A stretch of DNA of 64,000 nucleotides from Rummeliibacillus suwonensis (GTDB lineage Bacteria; Bacillota; Bacilli; Bacillales_A; Planococcaceae). Positions 11,943-22,583 of the stretch are shown here, in pieces. The stretch covers positions 2,417,078 through 2,481,077 of the forward strand of contig NZ_VCBL01000001.1 in the NCBI RefSeq assembly GCF_007896435.1, in the 5' to 3' direction. The notes below the pieces were generated by a model, which saw nothing but the letters and a program-made list of their open reading frames with translations, did not search any database and had not been told where the DNA came from. The position numbers and the translations under genes are program-made. How positions within the stretch are numbered: position 1 is the first letter of the stretch; every line of letters begins with the position of its first letter.

Positions 11943-13283
11943 TTAATTTTTCTTTTGCTTTTGTTGTTCGTCCTGTTCATCTGCAAGCAATTCTAAGTCT
12001 GGTTGAGCTGTACCAGGTAAAACGATATTCAATATAACCCCTACGATTGCTGCAAGAGCCATACCTTCCACTGAGAAGGTATCTGAGAATACTAGCTTAC
12101 CGCCGCCAATTCCCAAGATTAAAATAACAGACGCGATGACTAAGTTACGATTGTGATCAAAGTCAATTTTGTTTTCTACTAACATACGTAGACCACTTGA
12201 AGCAATAATACCAAACAACAGGATAGATACGCCACCAAGTACTGGTGATGGAATCGAAGCAACAAGTGCCATAAGTTTACCTGAAAAGGCTAAAAGAATC
12301 GCACATACTGCTGCTCCAGCGATTACCCATACACTAAAAACGCGTGTGAGTACAAGTACCCCAATATTTTCACCATAAGTAGTTTTAGGTGGGCCACCAA
12401 TTAAGGATGACACTAATGTTCCAAGACCATCACCTAAGAGTGAACGATTGAGTCCTGGCGATTTGATGAAGTTGCGGTGTACAACTTTACCAAGTACTAA
12501 TTGGTGACCGATATGTTCAGAAATTGTGACAATGACAATGGGTACCATTGCAAAAAAGATTTTCGATGTCATATTCACTTTATAATCAATCCCTGGTATC
12601 AAGAAATCAGGTAATTGGAACCAACTGGCATCTTTCACTGTTTGCAGATTGATAAAACTAGTGCCGAACATTGCATCCGAGATCAAGGAAATAATATATC
12701 CGCCAATCATTCCTATTAAAATTGGCATCGTGCTAACTACACCTTTAAAGAAGTTATTGCAGATGATAGCAATAGCTAATGTTAATAACGCCACGATAAA
12801 ATATGATGCATGGTAAATTTGTTCACCATTTTTCGTTGTTTCATACATTGCCATATTCACTGCTGTAACCGCTAGTCCTAAACCAATAACCATGATAACT
12901 GGCGCTACCACAATTGGTGGTAAGATTCGCATAATCCATTTATATCCTGTCTTCCAAATAACTAAGGACACAATGCCATATACTAAACCCACTAGCATTG
13001 CGCCAAGCATTGCACCTCCAGGACCTGATGCTTCAGAAGCAACCAAGATCGGTGCGATGAAGGCAAATGAGGAACCCAAGTAAGCTGGTACTTCAAAGCG
13101 TGTTATGAGTATAAAAATGAGTGTGGCAATACCACTCGTTAATAATGCGATTGCAGGTGATAGATTTGTCAATGTTGGTACAAGAATGGTTGAACCAAAC
13201 ATGGCAAACATATGTTGCAAACTTAATGTAATCAATTGCCCCGTTTTAGGCTTGTCGTTGATATCTAAAACAACGTTTGACAT
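11943..13283 (-). CDS. pyrP: Uracil permease (NCS2 family)
   Basis: This 446-residue polytopic membrane protein of the UraA/PyrP family imports uracil by proton symport. It has about 12-14 hydrophobic segments, the NCS2 signature region with IVTISEHIGHQLVLG near 255-269 (key Glu/His in the substrate site of UraA) and GGPPKTTYGENIG near 290-302. The C-terminus is short, charged and cytosolic. The start ATG follows GGAGG. The position between pyrR and pyrB matches B. subtilis, but the upstream leader carries a MITE-like element instead of an attenuator. Confidence 0.95.
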   Translation of the reverse strand: MSNVVLDINDKPKTGQLITLSLQHMFAMFGSTILVPTLTNLSPAIALLTSGIATLIFILITRFEVPAYLGSSFAFIAPILVASEASGPGGAMLGAMLVGLVYGIVSLVIWKTGYKWIMRILPPIVVAPVIMVIGLGLAVTAVNMAMYETTKNGEQIYHASYFIVALLTLAIAIICNNFFKGVVSTMPILIGMIGGYIISLISDAMFGTSFINLQTVKDASWFQLPDFLIPGIDYKVNMTSKIFFAMVPIVIVTISEHIGHQLVLGKVVHRNFIKSPGLNRSLLGDGLGTLVSSLIGGPPKTTYGENIGVLVLTRVFSVWVIAGAAVCAILLAFSGKLMALVASIPSPVLGGVSILLFGIIASSGLRMLVENKIDFDHNRNLVIASVILILGIGGGKLVFSDTFSVEGMALAAIVGVILNIVLPGTAQPDLELLADEQDEQQKQKKN

Positions 13284-13324
13284 ATCTTTATTTCCTCCGT
13301 ATATAAAACTGTTATCTGTTATTT

Positions 13325-13590
13325 ATTCGAATCAATTTCATAATGCAAAATTTAGATGAAAAACACGAACATTTCGAATCAACATGAACATTAATATTCA
13401 GAAGTTTTTATTCCGCTCCAGACGGCGCTTTCCACGGGCTTGGCTTCAATCTCCTCGTCACTACGTTCCTGCGGGGCTTTCAGCTCAAGCTTTTCCCGTA
13501 GGAGTCGCCGTCTTCCGCTCCACAACTATCAAAATTAGTTATTCTTAAATGTTCGTATTTTTTAAAAAGAAAATGATTTATGAAATTGAT

Positions 13591-13592
<2 letters not shown>
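13325..13592 (-). mobile_element. MITE-like element, copy 2, between pyrR and pyrP
   Basis: Imperfect terminal inverted repeats of about 45 bp (left 13329-13375, starting AATCAATTTCATAATG; right about 13550-13592, ending TTTATGAAATTGATT) flank a GC-rich core (13411-13526). The core is homologous to the core of 340-733 but lacks that copy's two extra modules. The right end touches the pyrR stop codon. No open reading frame is credible. This accounts for nearly all of the 307-base pyrR-pyrP gap. Confidence 0.72.
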
Positions 13593-14286
<694 letters not shown>

Positions 14287-14311
14287 GGTGAATATTATTT
14301 TCACTGGGATA

Positions 14312-14341
14312 AGTATATTCTTATATGACTTAAACTGTCAA
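14312..14341 (-). promoter_or_regulatory. Sigma-A promoter of the pyr operon
   Basis: On the minus strand, -35 TTGACA (14341-14336) is a perfect consensus, and -10 TATACT (14317-14312) follows after an 18-base spacer. The -35 overlaps the last codons of ylyB. Transcription would start a few bases before the PyrR attenuator. Confidence 0.75.
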
Positions 14342-15249
14342 TAGCTTTTTCTCAATTCATCTAACAACTGCTGATAGTCTTTAGGAAGTGGCGCTTCAAA
14401 CTCTAAATACTCATTTGTTGTTGGATGCACAAAGCCTAAAATCCCTGCATGTAAAACTTGTCCACCAAAGTCGATGGTTTTCTTCAAACCATATTTGGGA
14501 TCGCCCACTAAAGGATAACCAATATAATTCATATGTACACGAATTTGATGTGTACGTCCCGTTTCAAGACGACATTCAATCAATGTATAATCTACGCCAA
14601 AACGATCGATTACTTGGAAATGGGTCACAGCATGTTTTCCATTATCTACTACCGCCATTTTTTGACGATCTTTAGAATCGCGACCAATGGGTGCATCAAT
14701 TGTACCTTTATCATGAGGGATATGTCCGTGAACAAGTGCTGTATAACGTCGTGTTACCGTTTTATCCACTAATTGTTGTACAAGTGATTCATGTGCTCGA
14801 TCATTTTTTGCTACCATCAGCAAACCTGAAGTATCTTTATCAATGCGATGAACAATCCCAGGGCGCATGATGCCATTAATACCTGATAAATCTTTGCAAT
14901 GATACATGAGTCCATTTACTAAAGTACCCGTTGTATGCCCAGGTGCAGGATGTACAACCAGGCCTTTTGGTTTGTTCACAACAAGAACATCTGCATCTTC
15001 ATAGACAATATCAAGATCCAAATCCTCCGCTATAATCTCAAGTGGTTCTGGCTCAGGAGGCGTTACAATAATGACATCTCCCTCTTGCACTTTATATTTT
15101 GGTTTTATGACTTGATCGTTTACAACTACAAGACCTTCTTGAAGAAATCCTTGAATTTGCGTCCGTGACCAGTCTTTTTGCATAGAGGCAAGTGCTTTAT
15201 CAATACGTTCACCTTGCACCTCTTTTGTTGCCGTAAATGTGACTGACAT
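14338..15249 (-). CDS. ylyB: RluD-family 23S rRNA pseudouridine synthase
   Basis: The protein isomerises uridines to pseudouridine in large-subunit rRNA; the exact sites are not determined by this sequence. Its 303 residues comprise an N-terminal S4 RNA-binding domain (about 15-75) and a catalytic domain with the RluA/RluD motif GIVHRIDKDTSGL, the catalytic Asp being residue 137. The start overlaps the lspA stop (TAATG), and the lspA-ylyB-pyrR order is that of B. subtilis. Confidence 0.94.
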   Translation of the reverse strand: MSVTFTATKEVQGERIDKALASMQKDWSRTQIQGFLQEGLVVVNDQVIKPKYKVQEGDVIIVTPPEPEPLEIIAEDLDLDIVYEDADVLVVNKPKGLVVHPAPGHTTGTLVNGLMYHCKDLSGINGIMRPGIVHRIDKDTSGLLMVAKNDRAHESLVQQLVDKTVTRRYTALVHGHIPHDKGTIDAPIGRDSKDRQKMAVVDNGKHAVTHFQVIDRFGVDYTLIECRLETGRTHQIRVHMNYIGYPLVGDPKYGLKKTIDFGGQVLHAGILGFVHPTTNEYLEFEAPLPKDYQQLLDELRKSY

Positions 15250-15725
15250 TACTTCACCTTTTTCCGTTCTAATTGATCTTCAAATAACAAGTAAATGATT
15301 AACAATATAACCCCAATAGTTAGCGATGCATCCGCAATATTAAATATAGGAAAATCATAATCGATTACTGGAATAATGACATGTACAAAATCTACTACTT
15401 CCCCACGGAATAATCGATCGATAAAGTTCCCAATAGCTCCACCTAATAATAACATCAGACTAACTTGGAACATTGGTTTTCCCTTACCTTCTTTATGATA
15501 GTAATAAATAATTCCCACAATTACTATAATAGTGACTAATGCGAATAACCAAAATTGACCTTGCAGCATCCCCCATGCCGCTCCACGATTCCGATGGGAT
15601 AATAAGCCAAAATATGGATCAATAATCGAAATACTCTCCCCGTAGTGCATATTTTTAACGATACTCCATTTTGATAGTTGATCAAGTATGATCACAAAAA
15701 TAGCTATTCCATAATATTTATACAC
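15249..15725 (-). CDS. lspA: Prolipoprotein signal peptidase II
   Basis: LspA removes the signal peptide of lipid-modified prolipoproteins in the membrane. The 158-residue protein has four hydrophobic helices and the two conserved aspartate motifs, GNFIDRLFRGEVVDF and FNIADASLTIG, that form its aspartyl protease site. The start is GTG with GGAGG seven bases upstream. The ylyA gene that stands between ileS and lspA in B. subtilis is missing. Confidence 0.96.
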   Translation of the reverse strand: MYKYYGIAIFVIILDQLSKWSIVKNMHYGESISIIDPYFGLLSHRNRGAAWGMLQGQFWLFALVTIIVIVGIIYYYHKEGKGKPMFQVSLMLLLGGAIGNFIDRLFRGEVVDFVHVIIPVIDYDFPIFNIADASLTIGVILLIIYLLFEDQLERKKVK

Positions 15726-15909
15726 AACAAATCCTCCATTTACTCCCGAATCTAACCTATTTTATCATATAATAGCCTGAAGCGAAAAAAGACTTGTATT
15801 CGCTGATTGTTGAATGTTCCAATATCATGTATGATTCACTTTATCCCGCAAACAATCTTGTGCTTTCCATAGAATAGAACTTTCTAAGAACTCGTATTTT
15901 CCTTCAAAC

Positions 15910-15943
15910 AAAAAAGTGGCTCAAAATTTTATGATGAGCCACT
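15910..15943 (-). terminator. Terminator of ileS
   Basis: A nine-base perfect stem (AGTGGCTCA 15915-15923 with TGAGCCACT 15935-15943) is followed on the minus strand by a T-run (15914-15910 and beyond). It lies about 25 bases after the ileS stop codon. Confidence 0.88.
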
Positions 15944-15965
15944 CCCTTTGGACGATTGATCGAAC

Positions 15966-18737
15966 TTATTCTACATTCGCATAATACTTTTCAACAGTAT
16001 CCGCACAATGTTCACATAATGTTGGGTGTTTATGATTATGACCTACTGTTTTAGAAATCGTCCAGCAACGTTCACATTTTTCACCTTCTGCTTTTTCAAC
16101 GACAACCGCAACTTTTTCTGTTTTAATCGCATGGTCTGGGGCATCTTCCAACGCACCACCCACAGCAAAATCAGAAACGATATTTAGTTGAGCAAAGTTG
16201 ATATTAGCATCATTTAAAAGTGTCACTACTTCATCAGTACCATAAACTGTTGCTTTACCTTCTAATGATTTACCAATTGTTTTGGCATTACGTGCTTCTT
16301 CTAATGCTTTTAAAACAACATCACGGATCTTCATAATTTTCGTCCATTTATCAGTTAAAGCTACAAAATTTTCCTTTTGAACAGCATCAGGCATATCTGT
16401 CAATTGTACACTTTCTGCATCTTTATATTGTAAATATGACCACAATTCATCTGTCGTATGAGGAATGATTGGTGTCATTAGTTTTAATAACGCATGTAAT
16501 GTATCATACATCACAGATTGCATTGCGCGACGAGCAGGATGATCCACACCTTCAATATAGACAACGTCTTTTGCAATATCCAAATAGAATGAACTTAACT
16601 CAGAGGCAATGAAGTTGTTGACTGCTTTATAAACCGTTGCAAATTCATATTGATCATAGGCCTCACGTGAAGTTCGGATGAGGTTTTGCAATTCCATATA
16701 CATATATTGATCCACTTCACGTAAATCTTCATAAGCTACATAATCAGTGTTTGGATTAAAGTCATGTAGGTTACCATGTAAGAATTTTAGTGTATTACGA
16801 ATTTTTCGATACACTTCAGATACTTGTTTCAACATATCCATTGAAATACGAACATCGGCTGTATAGTCAACAGAGGCAACCCATAGACGTAAAATATCTG
16901 CACCATATTGGTTCATCACTTTGCTTGGTGCAATAATATTGCCAAGTGATTTACTCATTTTACGTCCGTCCCCATCCAATACAAAACCATGAGAAAGCAA
17001 GCCCTTATATGGTGCGTAACCATTCATCGCTACAGAAGTGATTAATGATGAGTTAAACCAACCACGATATTGGTCAGAACCTTCTAAGTATAGATCTGCT
17101 GGATAACGAAGTTCTGGGCGTTCTTCTAGTACACCTTGGTGAGATGAACCTGAGTCGAACCAAACGTCCATAATGTCATTTTCTTTTGTAAATTCGCCGT
17201 TTGGAGAACCTGGGTGTGTAAAACCTTCAGGAAGTAATTCTTTCGCTTTTTTTTGGAACCAAATATTCGAACCGTGTTCACGGAATAATTCTTGTACATG
17301 AGCAATTGTTTCTTCTGTAATGATTTCTTCGCCGTTTTCAGCATAAAATACTGGGATTGGAACACCCCATGCACGTTGACGAGAAATACACCAATCACCA
17401 CGATCACGGATCATATTATAAAGGCGAGTTTCGCCCCAAACTGGCGTGAATTTGGTGTCACGAATTGCTTGCAGTAATTCAGGACGGAATTTATCAATAG
17501 ATGCAAACCATTGTGGTGTTGCACGGAAAATAACAGGTTTTTTTGTACGCCAATCATGTGGATATGAATGCGTAAAGAATGATAGATTTAATAATGCGCC
17601 AACTTCTTCAAGTTTTTCGCAAATTGGTTTATTGGCCTTGTCATAGAACATACCTGCAAATTCACCAGCATCTTCTGTCAAGCATCCTTTGTGATCGACT
17701 ACTGAAAGAATATCTAAACCATAACGTTTTCCTACTACATAGTCATCTTCCCCGTGACCAGGAGCTGTATGGACACAACCAGTACCTGCATCGAGTGTGA
17801 CATGATCACCAAGCATTACGAGGGAATCGCGACCAAATAATGGATGTTTTGCAACCACATTTTCAAGGTCTGCACCGCTGATTTCACGGTCAATTTCTGG
17901 GTTTTCCCACCCAAGTTTTTCAGCTACCTTTTCAAGTAAACCTTTTGCAATAATATATTTTGCCCCATTTGCTTTTACAACAATATAGGTATATTCAGGA
18001 TTTACTGAAATCCCTAAGTTCGCTGGCATTGTCCAAGGAGTAGTAGTCCAAATGATGAATTTTTCATCGTTATTGACTACACCTTTACCATCTTTTACAT
18101 CAAATGCAACGTAAATAGAAGGTGATTTAATATCTTTATATTCGATTTCAGCTTCAGCAAGGGCTGATTCACTTGAAGGAGACCAGTAAACAGGTTTTAA
18201 CCCTTTGTAGATATAACCTTTTTTGGCCATTGCTCCAAATACACCGATTTGTCGAGCTTCAAACTCCGGTTTTAATGTAATATACGGATTTTTCCAGTCA
18301 CCACGAACACCAATACGTTTAAATTGTTCGCGTTGACGATTCACTTGTTCATAGGCATAATCCTTACATAATTCGCGGAACTCAGCGATGGACATTTTTT
18401 TACGGTCATGTCCTTTGTTTGTAAGTGCTTGCTCGATTGGTAGACCATGAGTATCCCATCCGGGAACGTATGGTACATAGAAACCTGTCATTGAACGATG
18501 ACGATTGATCATATCTTTTAAAACTTTGTTTAATGCATGCCCCATATGAAGATCACCATTTGCGTATGGAGGTCCATCATGAAGGATGAAAGCGGGACGA
18601 TCTTTCGTACGTTCAAGTACTTTTGCATTGATGCCCATTTCTTCCCATTTTGTTTGCATTTTAGGCTCATTGTTTGGCAAATTTCCTCGCATAGGGAAAT
18701 CCGTTTTTGGCATTAATAAGGTATTTTTATATTCCAT
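15966..18737 (-). CDS. ileS: Isoleucyl-tRNA synthetase
   Basis: IleS charges tRNA-Ile. The 923-residue class I enzyme has the HIGH-type motif as HMGH (64-67 in [12 protein letters not shown]), the KMSKS loop ([11 protein letters not shown], near 600), an editing CP1 domain with the [11 protein letters not shown] region, and a C-terminal zinc site Cys888, Cys891, Cys908 and Cys911. This is the bacterial type of normal length. Expression is governed by the T-box leader just upstream. Confidence 0.98.
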   Translation of the reverse strand: MEYKNTLLMPKTDFPMRGNLPNNEPKMQTKWEEMGINAKVLERTKDRPAFILHDGPPYANGDLHMGHALNKVLKDMINRHRSMTGFYVPYVPGWDTHGLPIEQALTNKGHDRKKMSIAEFRELCKDYAYEQVNRQREQFKRIGVRGDWKNPYITLKPEFEARQIGVFGAMAKKGYIYKGLKPVYWSPSSESALAEAEIEYKDIKSPSIYVAFDVKDGKGVVNNDEKFIIWTTTPWTMPANLGISVNPEYTYIVVKANGAKYIIAKGLLEKVAEKLGWENPEIDREISGADLENVVAKHPLFGRDSLVMLGDHVTLDAGTGCVHTAPGHGEDDYVVGKRYGLDILSVVDHKGCLTEDAGEFAGMFYDKANKPICEKLEEVGALLNLSFFTHSYPHDWRTKKPVIFRATPQWFASIDKFRPELLQAIRDTKFTPVWGETRLYNMIRDRGDWCISRQRAWGVPIPVFYAENGEEIITEETIAHVQELFREHGSNIWFQKKAKELLPEGFTHPGSPNGEFTKENDIMDVWFDSGSSHQGVLEERPELRYPADLYLEGSDQYRGWFNSSLITSVAMNGYAPYKGLLSHGFVLDGDGRKMSKSLGNIIAPSKVMNQYGADILRLWVASVDYTADVRISMDMLKQVSEVYRKIRNTLKFLHGNLHDFNPNTDYVAYEDLREVDQYMYMELQNLIRTSREAYDQYEFATVYKAVNNFIASELSSFYLDIAKDVVYIEGVDHPARRAMQSVMYDTLHALLKLMTPIIPHTTDELWSYLQYKDAESVQLTDMPDAVQKENFVALTDKWTKIMKIRDVVLKALEEARNAKTIGKSLEGKATVYGTDEVVTLLNDANINFAQLNIVSDFAVGGALEDAPDHAIKTEKVAVVVEKAEGEKCERCWTISKTVGHNHKHPTLCEHCADTVEKYYANVE

Positions 18738-18906
18738 ATTGGAAAATCCTCCTTTTATGATAAGTACGTATCACATTTCAATTACCAATCATGTATCCAC
18801 ATGGTTTTAGTGGTGTAGTTCGGTCACATCTCATTTGAAAGTTGAAATCAGCTTTCCATTCAAACCAAGAATGACTTCCCGTTTGGATGAATTATTTAGC
18901 ACTGCA

Positions 18907-19150
18907 ATAAAAAACTCCTCATCCCAAAAAGGGACGAGGAGGAATTATCTCGCGGTACCACCCTAGTTGCGTCAATGATTATTGACGCCTCTTTAGACAC
19001 CGTAACGTGGCTTATACGAGATTGCTTACTTCTAATCGTTCAGCAATCTAGTTCAGGAGTGATTTTCTTTTAAAAGCGTTTCGTTTGAGCTTCCACTATC
19101 CTCAAATCGCTGAGCAGCACTTAAAAAATACTCTCTCCATCATTACTTTG
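18907..19150 (-). promoter_or_regulatory. T-box riboswitch (isoleucine) of ileS
   Basis: On the minus strand the conserved T-box AGGGTGGTACCGCG (18964-18951) precedes a strong terminator: GGGACGAGGAG pairs with CTCCTCATCCC (18914-18942), then a T-run. The stem I specifier loop carries ATC (19063-19061), an Ile codon, in the context AAAATCACTCCTGA. Uncharged tRNA-Ile would stabilise the antiterminator and allow ileS transcription. Confidence 0.95.
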
Positions 19151-19168
19151 TTATACATATATGTTGAC

Positions 19169-19197
19169 ATTATAGAAAAACATAAGCATTCAGTCAA
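19169..19197 (-). promoter_or_regulatory. Sigma-A promoter of ileS
   Basis: On the minus strand, -35 TTGACT (19197-19192) and -10 TATAAT (19174-19169) are separated by 17 bases, a near-consensus promoter just upstream of the T-box leader. Confidence 0.8.
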
Positions 19198-19206
19198 GTG
19201 TCTTCA

Positions 19207-19716
19207 CTAATCTTGTGGTAAATCTAAACGTTCCAATTCTGTCGTATCCACTTCATATTCCATCAAATGATCCCAGTCATCTGATTCGATTAGATCCAGT
19301 TGCGCTTCCACAATCATTTTGAAGCGGTTTCGGAATACTTTCGATTGCTTTTTCAATTCCTCGATTTCTAAGGCAATACGGCGAGCTTTAGAAAGGGCTT
19401 CATTGACGATACGATCGGCATTTTTTTCTGCTTCTTTGACAATCAGCTTCGCCTCTTTTTGTGAGTTGCGGCGAACTTCTTCTGCAGCTTCTTGAGCGAT
19501 AACGATCGATTTTTGTAATGTTTCTTCAATCGAATTATAATGACCAATTTGCTCATTACTGGATAGAAGCTTATCTTCTAATTCTTTTTTCTCTTTTAAA
19601 ATCAGCTCATAGTCTTTGATTACTTGTTCTAGAAATTCATTTACTTCGTCCTCATTGTAACCTCTAAAACCACGACTAAAATCTTTGTTATGTATGTCAA
19701 GTGGTGATAATGGCAT
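19207..19716 (-). CDS. divIVA: Septum site-determining / polar scaffold protein DivIVA
   Basis: DivIVA binds curved membrane at poles and septa and recruits division and sporulation partners. ATG 19716 is chosen because the product then begins MPLSPLDIHNKDFSRGFRG as in B. subtilis DivIVA, and AAGGAGAGG is correctly spaced. A GTG three codons upstream is too close to that site. The 169 residues hold the N-terminal membrane-binding domain (to about 60) and a long coiled coil (about 60-150). It ends the ylm cluster. Confidence 0.96.
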   Translation of the reverse strand: MPLSPLDIHNKDFSRGFRGYNEDEVNEFLEQVIKDYELILKEKKELEDKLLSSNEQIGHYNSIEETLQKSIVIAQEAAEEVRRNSQKEAKLIVKEAEKNADRIVNEALSKARRIALEIEELKKQSKVFRNRFKMIVEAQLDLIESDDWDHLMEYEVDTTELERLDLPQD

Positions 19717-19805
19717 ATTTTGCACCTCTCCTTAACAGCATTTATTCATTATTATACCTTTGTCTATAGGTAACTTCACTAGAAAAACAAAATTTTTAAT
19801 AAAAA

Positions 19806-20594
19806 TTACGATTTCCGTTCTATTCGCCTAATTTTTATGCGGATTTTCTCCTTTTTTGTCCTTCCTTCAATCGATTTTATGACTAATCGACCATATCCCC
19901 TAATGGACAATAAATCCGATTCATGTAATTCGAATGCCACTTGTTCACGAACAGCAAAATTTACTTTTACCTTTCCTGCCTGAATAAGCATAGCTGCTTT
20001 TTGACGAGAAATCGGATAAACAGAAGCTAATACGGTATCTAAACGCATGGAACTCGTTGTAAGCAATTGTTCAATCCACATTGACTCAGCAGGTAATAAG
20101 GGGACATTCTGCTGCAATTCATTCACTTGGACCTTTGCTTTCCCAATACTATCAAGATTAATACGTACATACTCCAGTATTTCTTCTGCCACAGCAAATT
20201 GAACAGATGAATGATCTAATCGGATATCGCCAAATTTTGAACGCTCTAACCCAAGTGATAGCAGAGCCCCTAATACGTCAGGATGCTTAAGTTGTATAAA
20301 CTTAGAAGGATACGCCAATTCACAAATAGCTATTCTAAAGTCTTCATCCGTTGGTTGGAAATAGTCTGGATAAATCATCATACGTTTTCTCTCTGCTTCA
20401 TAAAAGCGCCCATTTTCAGCTACTAAAACGTCACTATTTTTCCCGATGATTGATTGCGTGATCAGCTGTTGGCGTGGATCTAAAAAATCTGTTAGCTTAG
20501 GTGCATATCGATCCTCCACTTCTTGTTTCCATCCTATTATCTGTTCGATAAAGGACTTTTCTTCCGGTCTAAAATGTTGGAAAATCTCTTCCAT
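19806..20594 (-). CDS. ylmH: YlmH, S4-domain RNA-binding protein
   Basis: This 262-residue protein of the YlmH family has an S4 RNA-binding domain at about 180-245 (SMRLDTVLASVYPISRQKAAMLI begins it). YlmH-type proteins are associated with ribosome quality control and sit beside divIVA across Gram-positive bacteria. The start ATG follows GAGGATATGAG. Only the S4 domain is recognisable by motif. The N-terminal part is conserved in the family. Confidence 0.9.
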   Translation of the reverse strand: MEEIFQHFRPEEKSFIEQIIGWKQEVEDRYAPKLTDFLDPRQQLITQSIIGKNSDVLVAENGRFYEAERKRMMIYPDYFQPTDEDFRIAICELAYPSKFIQLKHPDVLGALLSLGLERSKFGDIRLDHSSVQFAVAEEILEYVRINLDSIGKAKVQVNELQQNVPLLPAESMWIEQLLTTSSMRLDTVLASVYPISRQKAAMLIQAGKVKVNFAVREQVAFELHESDLLSIRGYGRLVIKSIEGRTKKEKIRIKIRRIERKS

Positions 20595-20649
20595 CTCATA
20601 TCCTCTTTCTTACAGCAATCTTTTTCTTATGCGAATTCATCTGTATATC

Positions 20650-20689
20650 AAAAATAGCATGCTAGGTCGATTCCTAACATACTATTTTT
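20650..20689. terminator. Hairpin between ylmG and ylmH
   Basis: An imperfect stem (ATAG.ATG.TAGG with CCTA.CAT.CTAT) has T-runs on both sides. On the minus strand it would lower read-through from the sepF-ylmG genes into ylmH. Confidence 0.6.
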
Positions 20690-20708
20690 ACTTTTGGGAC
20701 AACTCCTT

Positions 20709-20975
20709 TTAAAGGATATATCCTAAAACATTGTATACTCCTGCTTGGATCAGATTCAAAACAATAAGCGCTATAATTGGTGAAATATCAATCATTCCAA
20801 TAGGCGGGATAAATCGTCTAAAGAAATCTAAATATGGATCACAAATCTTAGCTAATATTCTACCGAACTTAGAATCATATGCTGACGGTATCCAAGACAT
20901 CAGTATATAGATGATTAAAGCTATAGAATAAAATTGAAATAAATAGTTTACGATTGTAAATATCAGCATGGACAT
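20709..20975 (-). CDS. ylmG: YggT family membrane protein
   Basis: This 88-residue protein has two hydrophobic helices (about 5-27 and 62-85) and the family pattern SWIPSAYDSKFGRILAKICDPYLDFFRRFIPP in the loop. YggT/YlmG proteins cluster with division genes in bacteria and plastids. Their biochemical role is not settled. GAGGAG precedes the start. Confidence 0.9.
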   Translation of the reverse strand: MSMLIFTIVNYLFQFYSIALIIYILMSWIPSAYDSKFGRILAKICDPYLDFFRRFIPPIGMIDISPIIALIVLNLIQAGVYNVLGYIL

Positions 20976-20984
20976 TAAACTCCT

Positions 20985-21488
20985 CTATTGTAAATCTTCA
21001 TAGAAATAATCTGAGATATTACCATCTACTTCTACATTATCTGGTGTACATAAAAATATATTCGTACCTATTCGTTTGATGTCCCCACCTAAAGCAAAAA
21101 TAGTTCCACTTAAAAAATCTATAATGCGAATGCCTTGTTCTCGATCAATTCTTTGTAAATTGACGACAACAGTGCGTTTGTTTTTTAAATTATCGGCAAT
21201 ATCTTGAGCTTCTGCATAAACGCGTGGCTCCGACAAAATAACTTTTGACATTTTTTGTGTAATGCTCACAAGATTGGGCATGTTAGAATGTTCCATATGT
21301 TTTGGATGTTCTTTCACCATTGGTTTTTTCACCACTGCTGGTTTACTACTTACCGCTGGTCTCGTTTGCTGCCTCTGTACTGGTGATGCTGCTGGCTGAT
21401 GGGTAGATTCTTGTTGTTTAACATTTTCTTCTACATAGTCCTCTTCTTCTAGATAGAAATAATTCTTTAGTTTATCCTTTATTTTCAT
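20985..21488 (-). CDS. sepF: Cell division protein SepF
   Basis: SepF anchors FtsZ to the membrane and bundles its filaments. ATG 21488 gives a product starting MKIKDKLKNYFYLEEEDY, the amphipathic membrane-targeting helix expected of SepF, with GGAAGGG upstream. The 167 residues continue through a low-complexity Pro/Gln linker (30-75) to the SepF core domain (about 75-160, with VVVNLQRIDREQGIRIIDFLSG). The start overlaps the 3' end of ylmE by 17 bases. A longer upstream frame is not supported. Confidence 0.95.
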   Translation of the reverse strand: MKIKDKLKNYFYLEEEDYVEENVKQQESTHQPAASPVQRQQTRPAVSSKPAVVKKPMVKEHPKHMEHSNMPNLVSITQKMSKVILSEPRVYAEAQDIADNLKNKRTVVVNLQRIDREQGIRIIDFLSGTIFALGGDIKRIGTNIFLCTPDNVEVDGNISDYFYEDLQ

Positions 21489-22176
21489 AAAGATCCCTTC
21501 CTTCATTGCCAACTAGAGCAGTGCCAATACGGACGAATGTTGCACCTTCTTCAACAGCGATTTCATAGTCGTTAGACATTCCCATTGAAAGTTCGGTACA
21601 TGGAGCGTGTTCATAACCTTTACTAGCAATCTCTAACTGCAGTTTTTTTAATCCTTTAAACACGTTTCGTATCAACTCTTTATCTTCTGTGTTAGGTGCC
21701 ATTGTCATTAATCCTACAATACGGATATGTGGAAAATCACTCAATTGCTCAATAAATGTAGGAACTTCCTCTGGAATAAGACCATGTTTTGACTCTTCAC
21801 CTGATACATTAACTTGTACAAAACAATTGACGATATGATCAGCCCGTTTATCGATTTCTTGAGCTAGGCTAAGACGATCGAGAGAATGTAAATAATCAAT
21901 TTGGTTGATCACTTTACGCACTTTTCTTGTTTGTAAAGAGCCAATATAATGCCATGTTGCTCTATCTACGATCGTTTCATGCTTTTCTAATAATCCTTCA
22001 GGTCTGTTTTCGCCTAAATGAGTTAATCCTGCATCTAATGCTTCAATTGCTCGCTCCGTTGAAACTTGTTTAGTAACAGCAATAATAGCAACGTCTGAAA
22101 GTTTTCTATCAGCTTTTTGGCAAGCTGATTCAATATTTTTTTGAATATCTCGTAAATTATCAATCACTAATGTCAT
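21472..22176 (-). CDS. ylmE: YggS-family PLP-binding homeostasis protein
   Basis: This 234-residue single-domain TIM-barrel protein binds pyridoxal phosphate through Lys36 (IIAVTKQVS). The family (YggS/PLPBP) affects vitamin B6 and amino acid balance without a known enzyme reaction. The C-terminal phosphate loop SMGMSNDYEIAV is intact. It precedes sepF with overlapping coding sequence. The ylmD gene found here in B. subtilis is absent. Confidence 0.95.
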   Translation of the reverse strand: MTLVIDNLRDIQKNIESACQKADRKLSDVAIIAVTKQVSTERAIEALDAGLTHLGENRPEGLLEKHETIVDRATWHYIGSLQTRKVRKVINQIDYLHSLDRLSLAQEIDKRADHIVNCFVQVNVSGEESKHGLIPEEVPTFIEQLSDFPHIRIVGLMTMAPNTEDKELIRNVFKGLKKLQLEIASKGYEHAPCTELSMGMSNDYEIAVEEGATFVRIGTALVGNEGRDLYENKG

Positions 22177-22256
22177 AATAGCCTCATCTTTTCAAAGATA
22201 CTTGTTATTTTATTGTATCAAGCCTATTGTAATTTATCAATGAATAGCCATATTTT

Positions 22257-22493
22257 TCAATCTAATCCCTTCACTAAAATGACATCTTTCCCCACCACTA
22301 TTATATCTTCTATCGGTATTTTTAAAGTTTCTTTGTTATTTCCTGAAAATGGGTTGATTTTTTTAGGTTCCGCTACTACAAATGCCTCTACGTATCCTGT
22401 TTCTTTATGAACCACTGCATCTTCAACGTATCCTAAAAAACGTCCGCTATTCGCAGCGATGATTTCTTTACGCTGAATGTCTGAAAAGCGCAT
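22257..22493 (-). CDS. ylmC: YlmC/YmxH family PRC-barrel-like protein
   Basis: This 78-residue protein (MRFSDIQRKEIIAANSGRFLGYVED...) matches the YlmC/YmxH sporulation-associated family, a small PRC-barrel fold. It lies directly after sigG, as in other spore formers. The molecular function is unknown. Confidence 0.88.
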   Translation of the reverse strand: MRFSDIQRKEIIAANSGRFLGYVEDAVVHKETGYVEAFVVAEPKKINPFSGNNKETLKIPIEDIIVVGKDVILVKGLD

Positions 22494-22531
22494 CCTTATC
22501 CCTCCTAAAGTATTTTATGTATATATATGAA

Positions 22532-22572
22532 CAAGAAGCATCAATCTTGATTATGATCAATGCTTCTTGTTT
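22532..22572. terminator. Stem-loop after sigG
   Basis: CAAGAAGCAT (22532-22541) pairs perfectly with ATGCTTCTTG (22560-22569), with a further inner stem. The T-run on the minus strand is weak, so it may be a leaky terminator between sigG and ylmC. Confidence 0.55.
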
Positions 22573-22583
22573 GTTGTGTCCTA

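Noticed and set aside
13284-13590. A PyrR binding loop between pyrR and pyrP
   Set aside because: No CAGAGAGGC-type loop and no T-run terminator could be found on the minus strand. The gap is explained by the MITE-like element.
15840-15849. TTTATCCCGC, the reverse complement of the bcr1-like 3' end, upstream of lspA
   Set aside because: Only about 14 bases match (ACTTTATCCCGC) and nothing else of the element is present, so it is too short to call a remnant.
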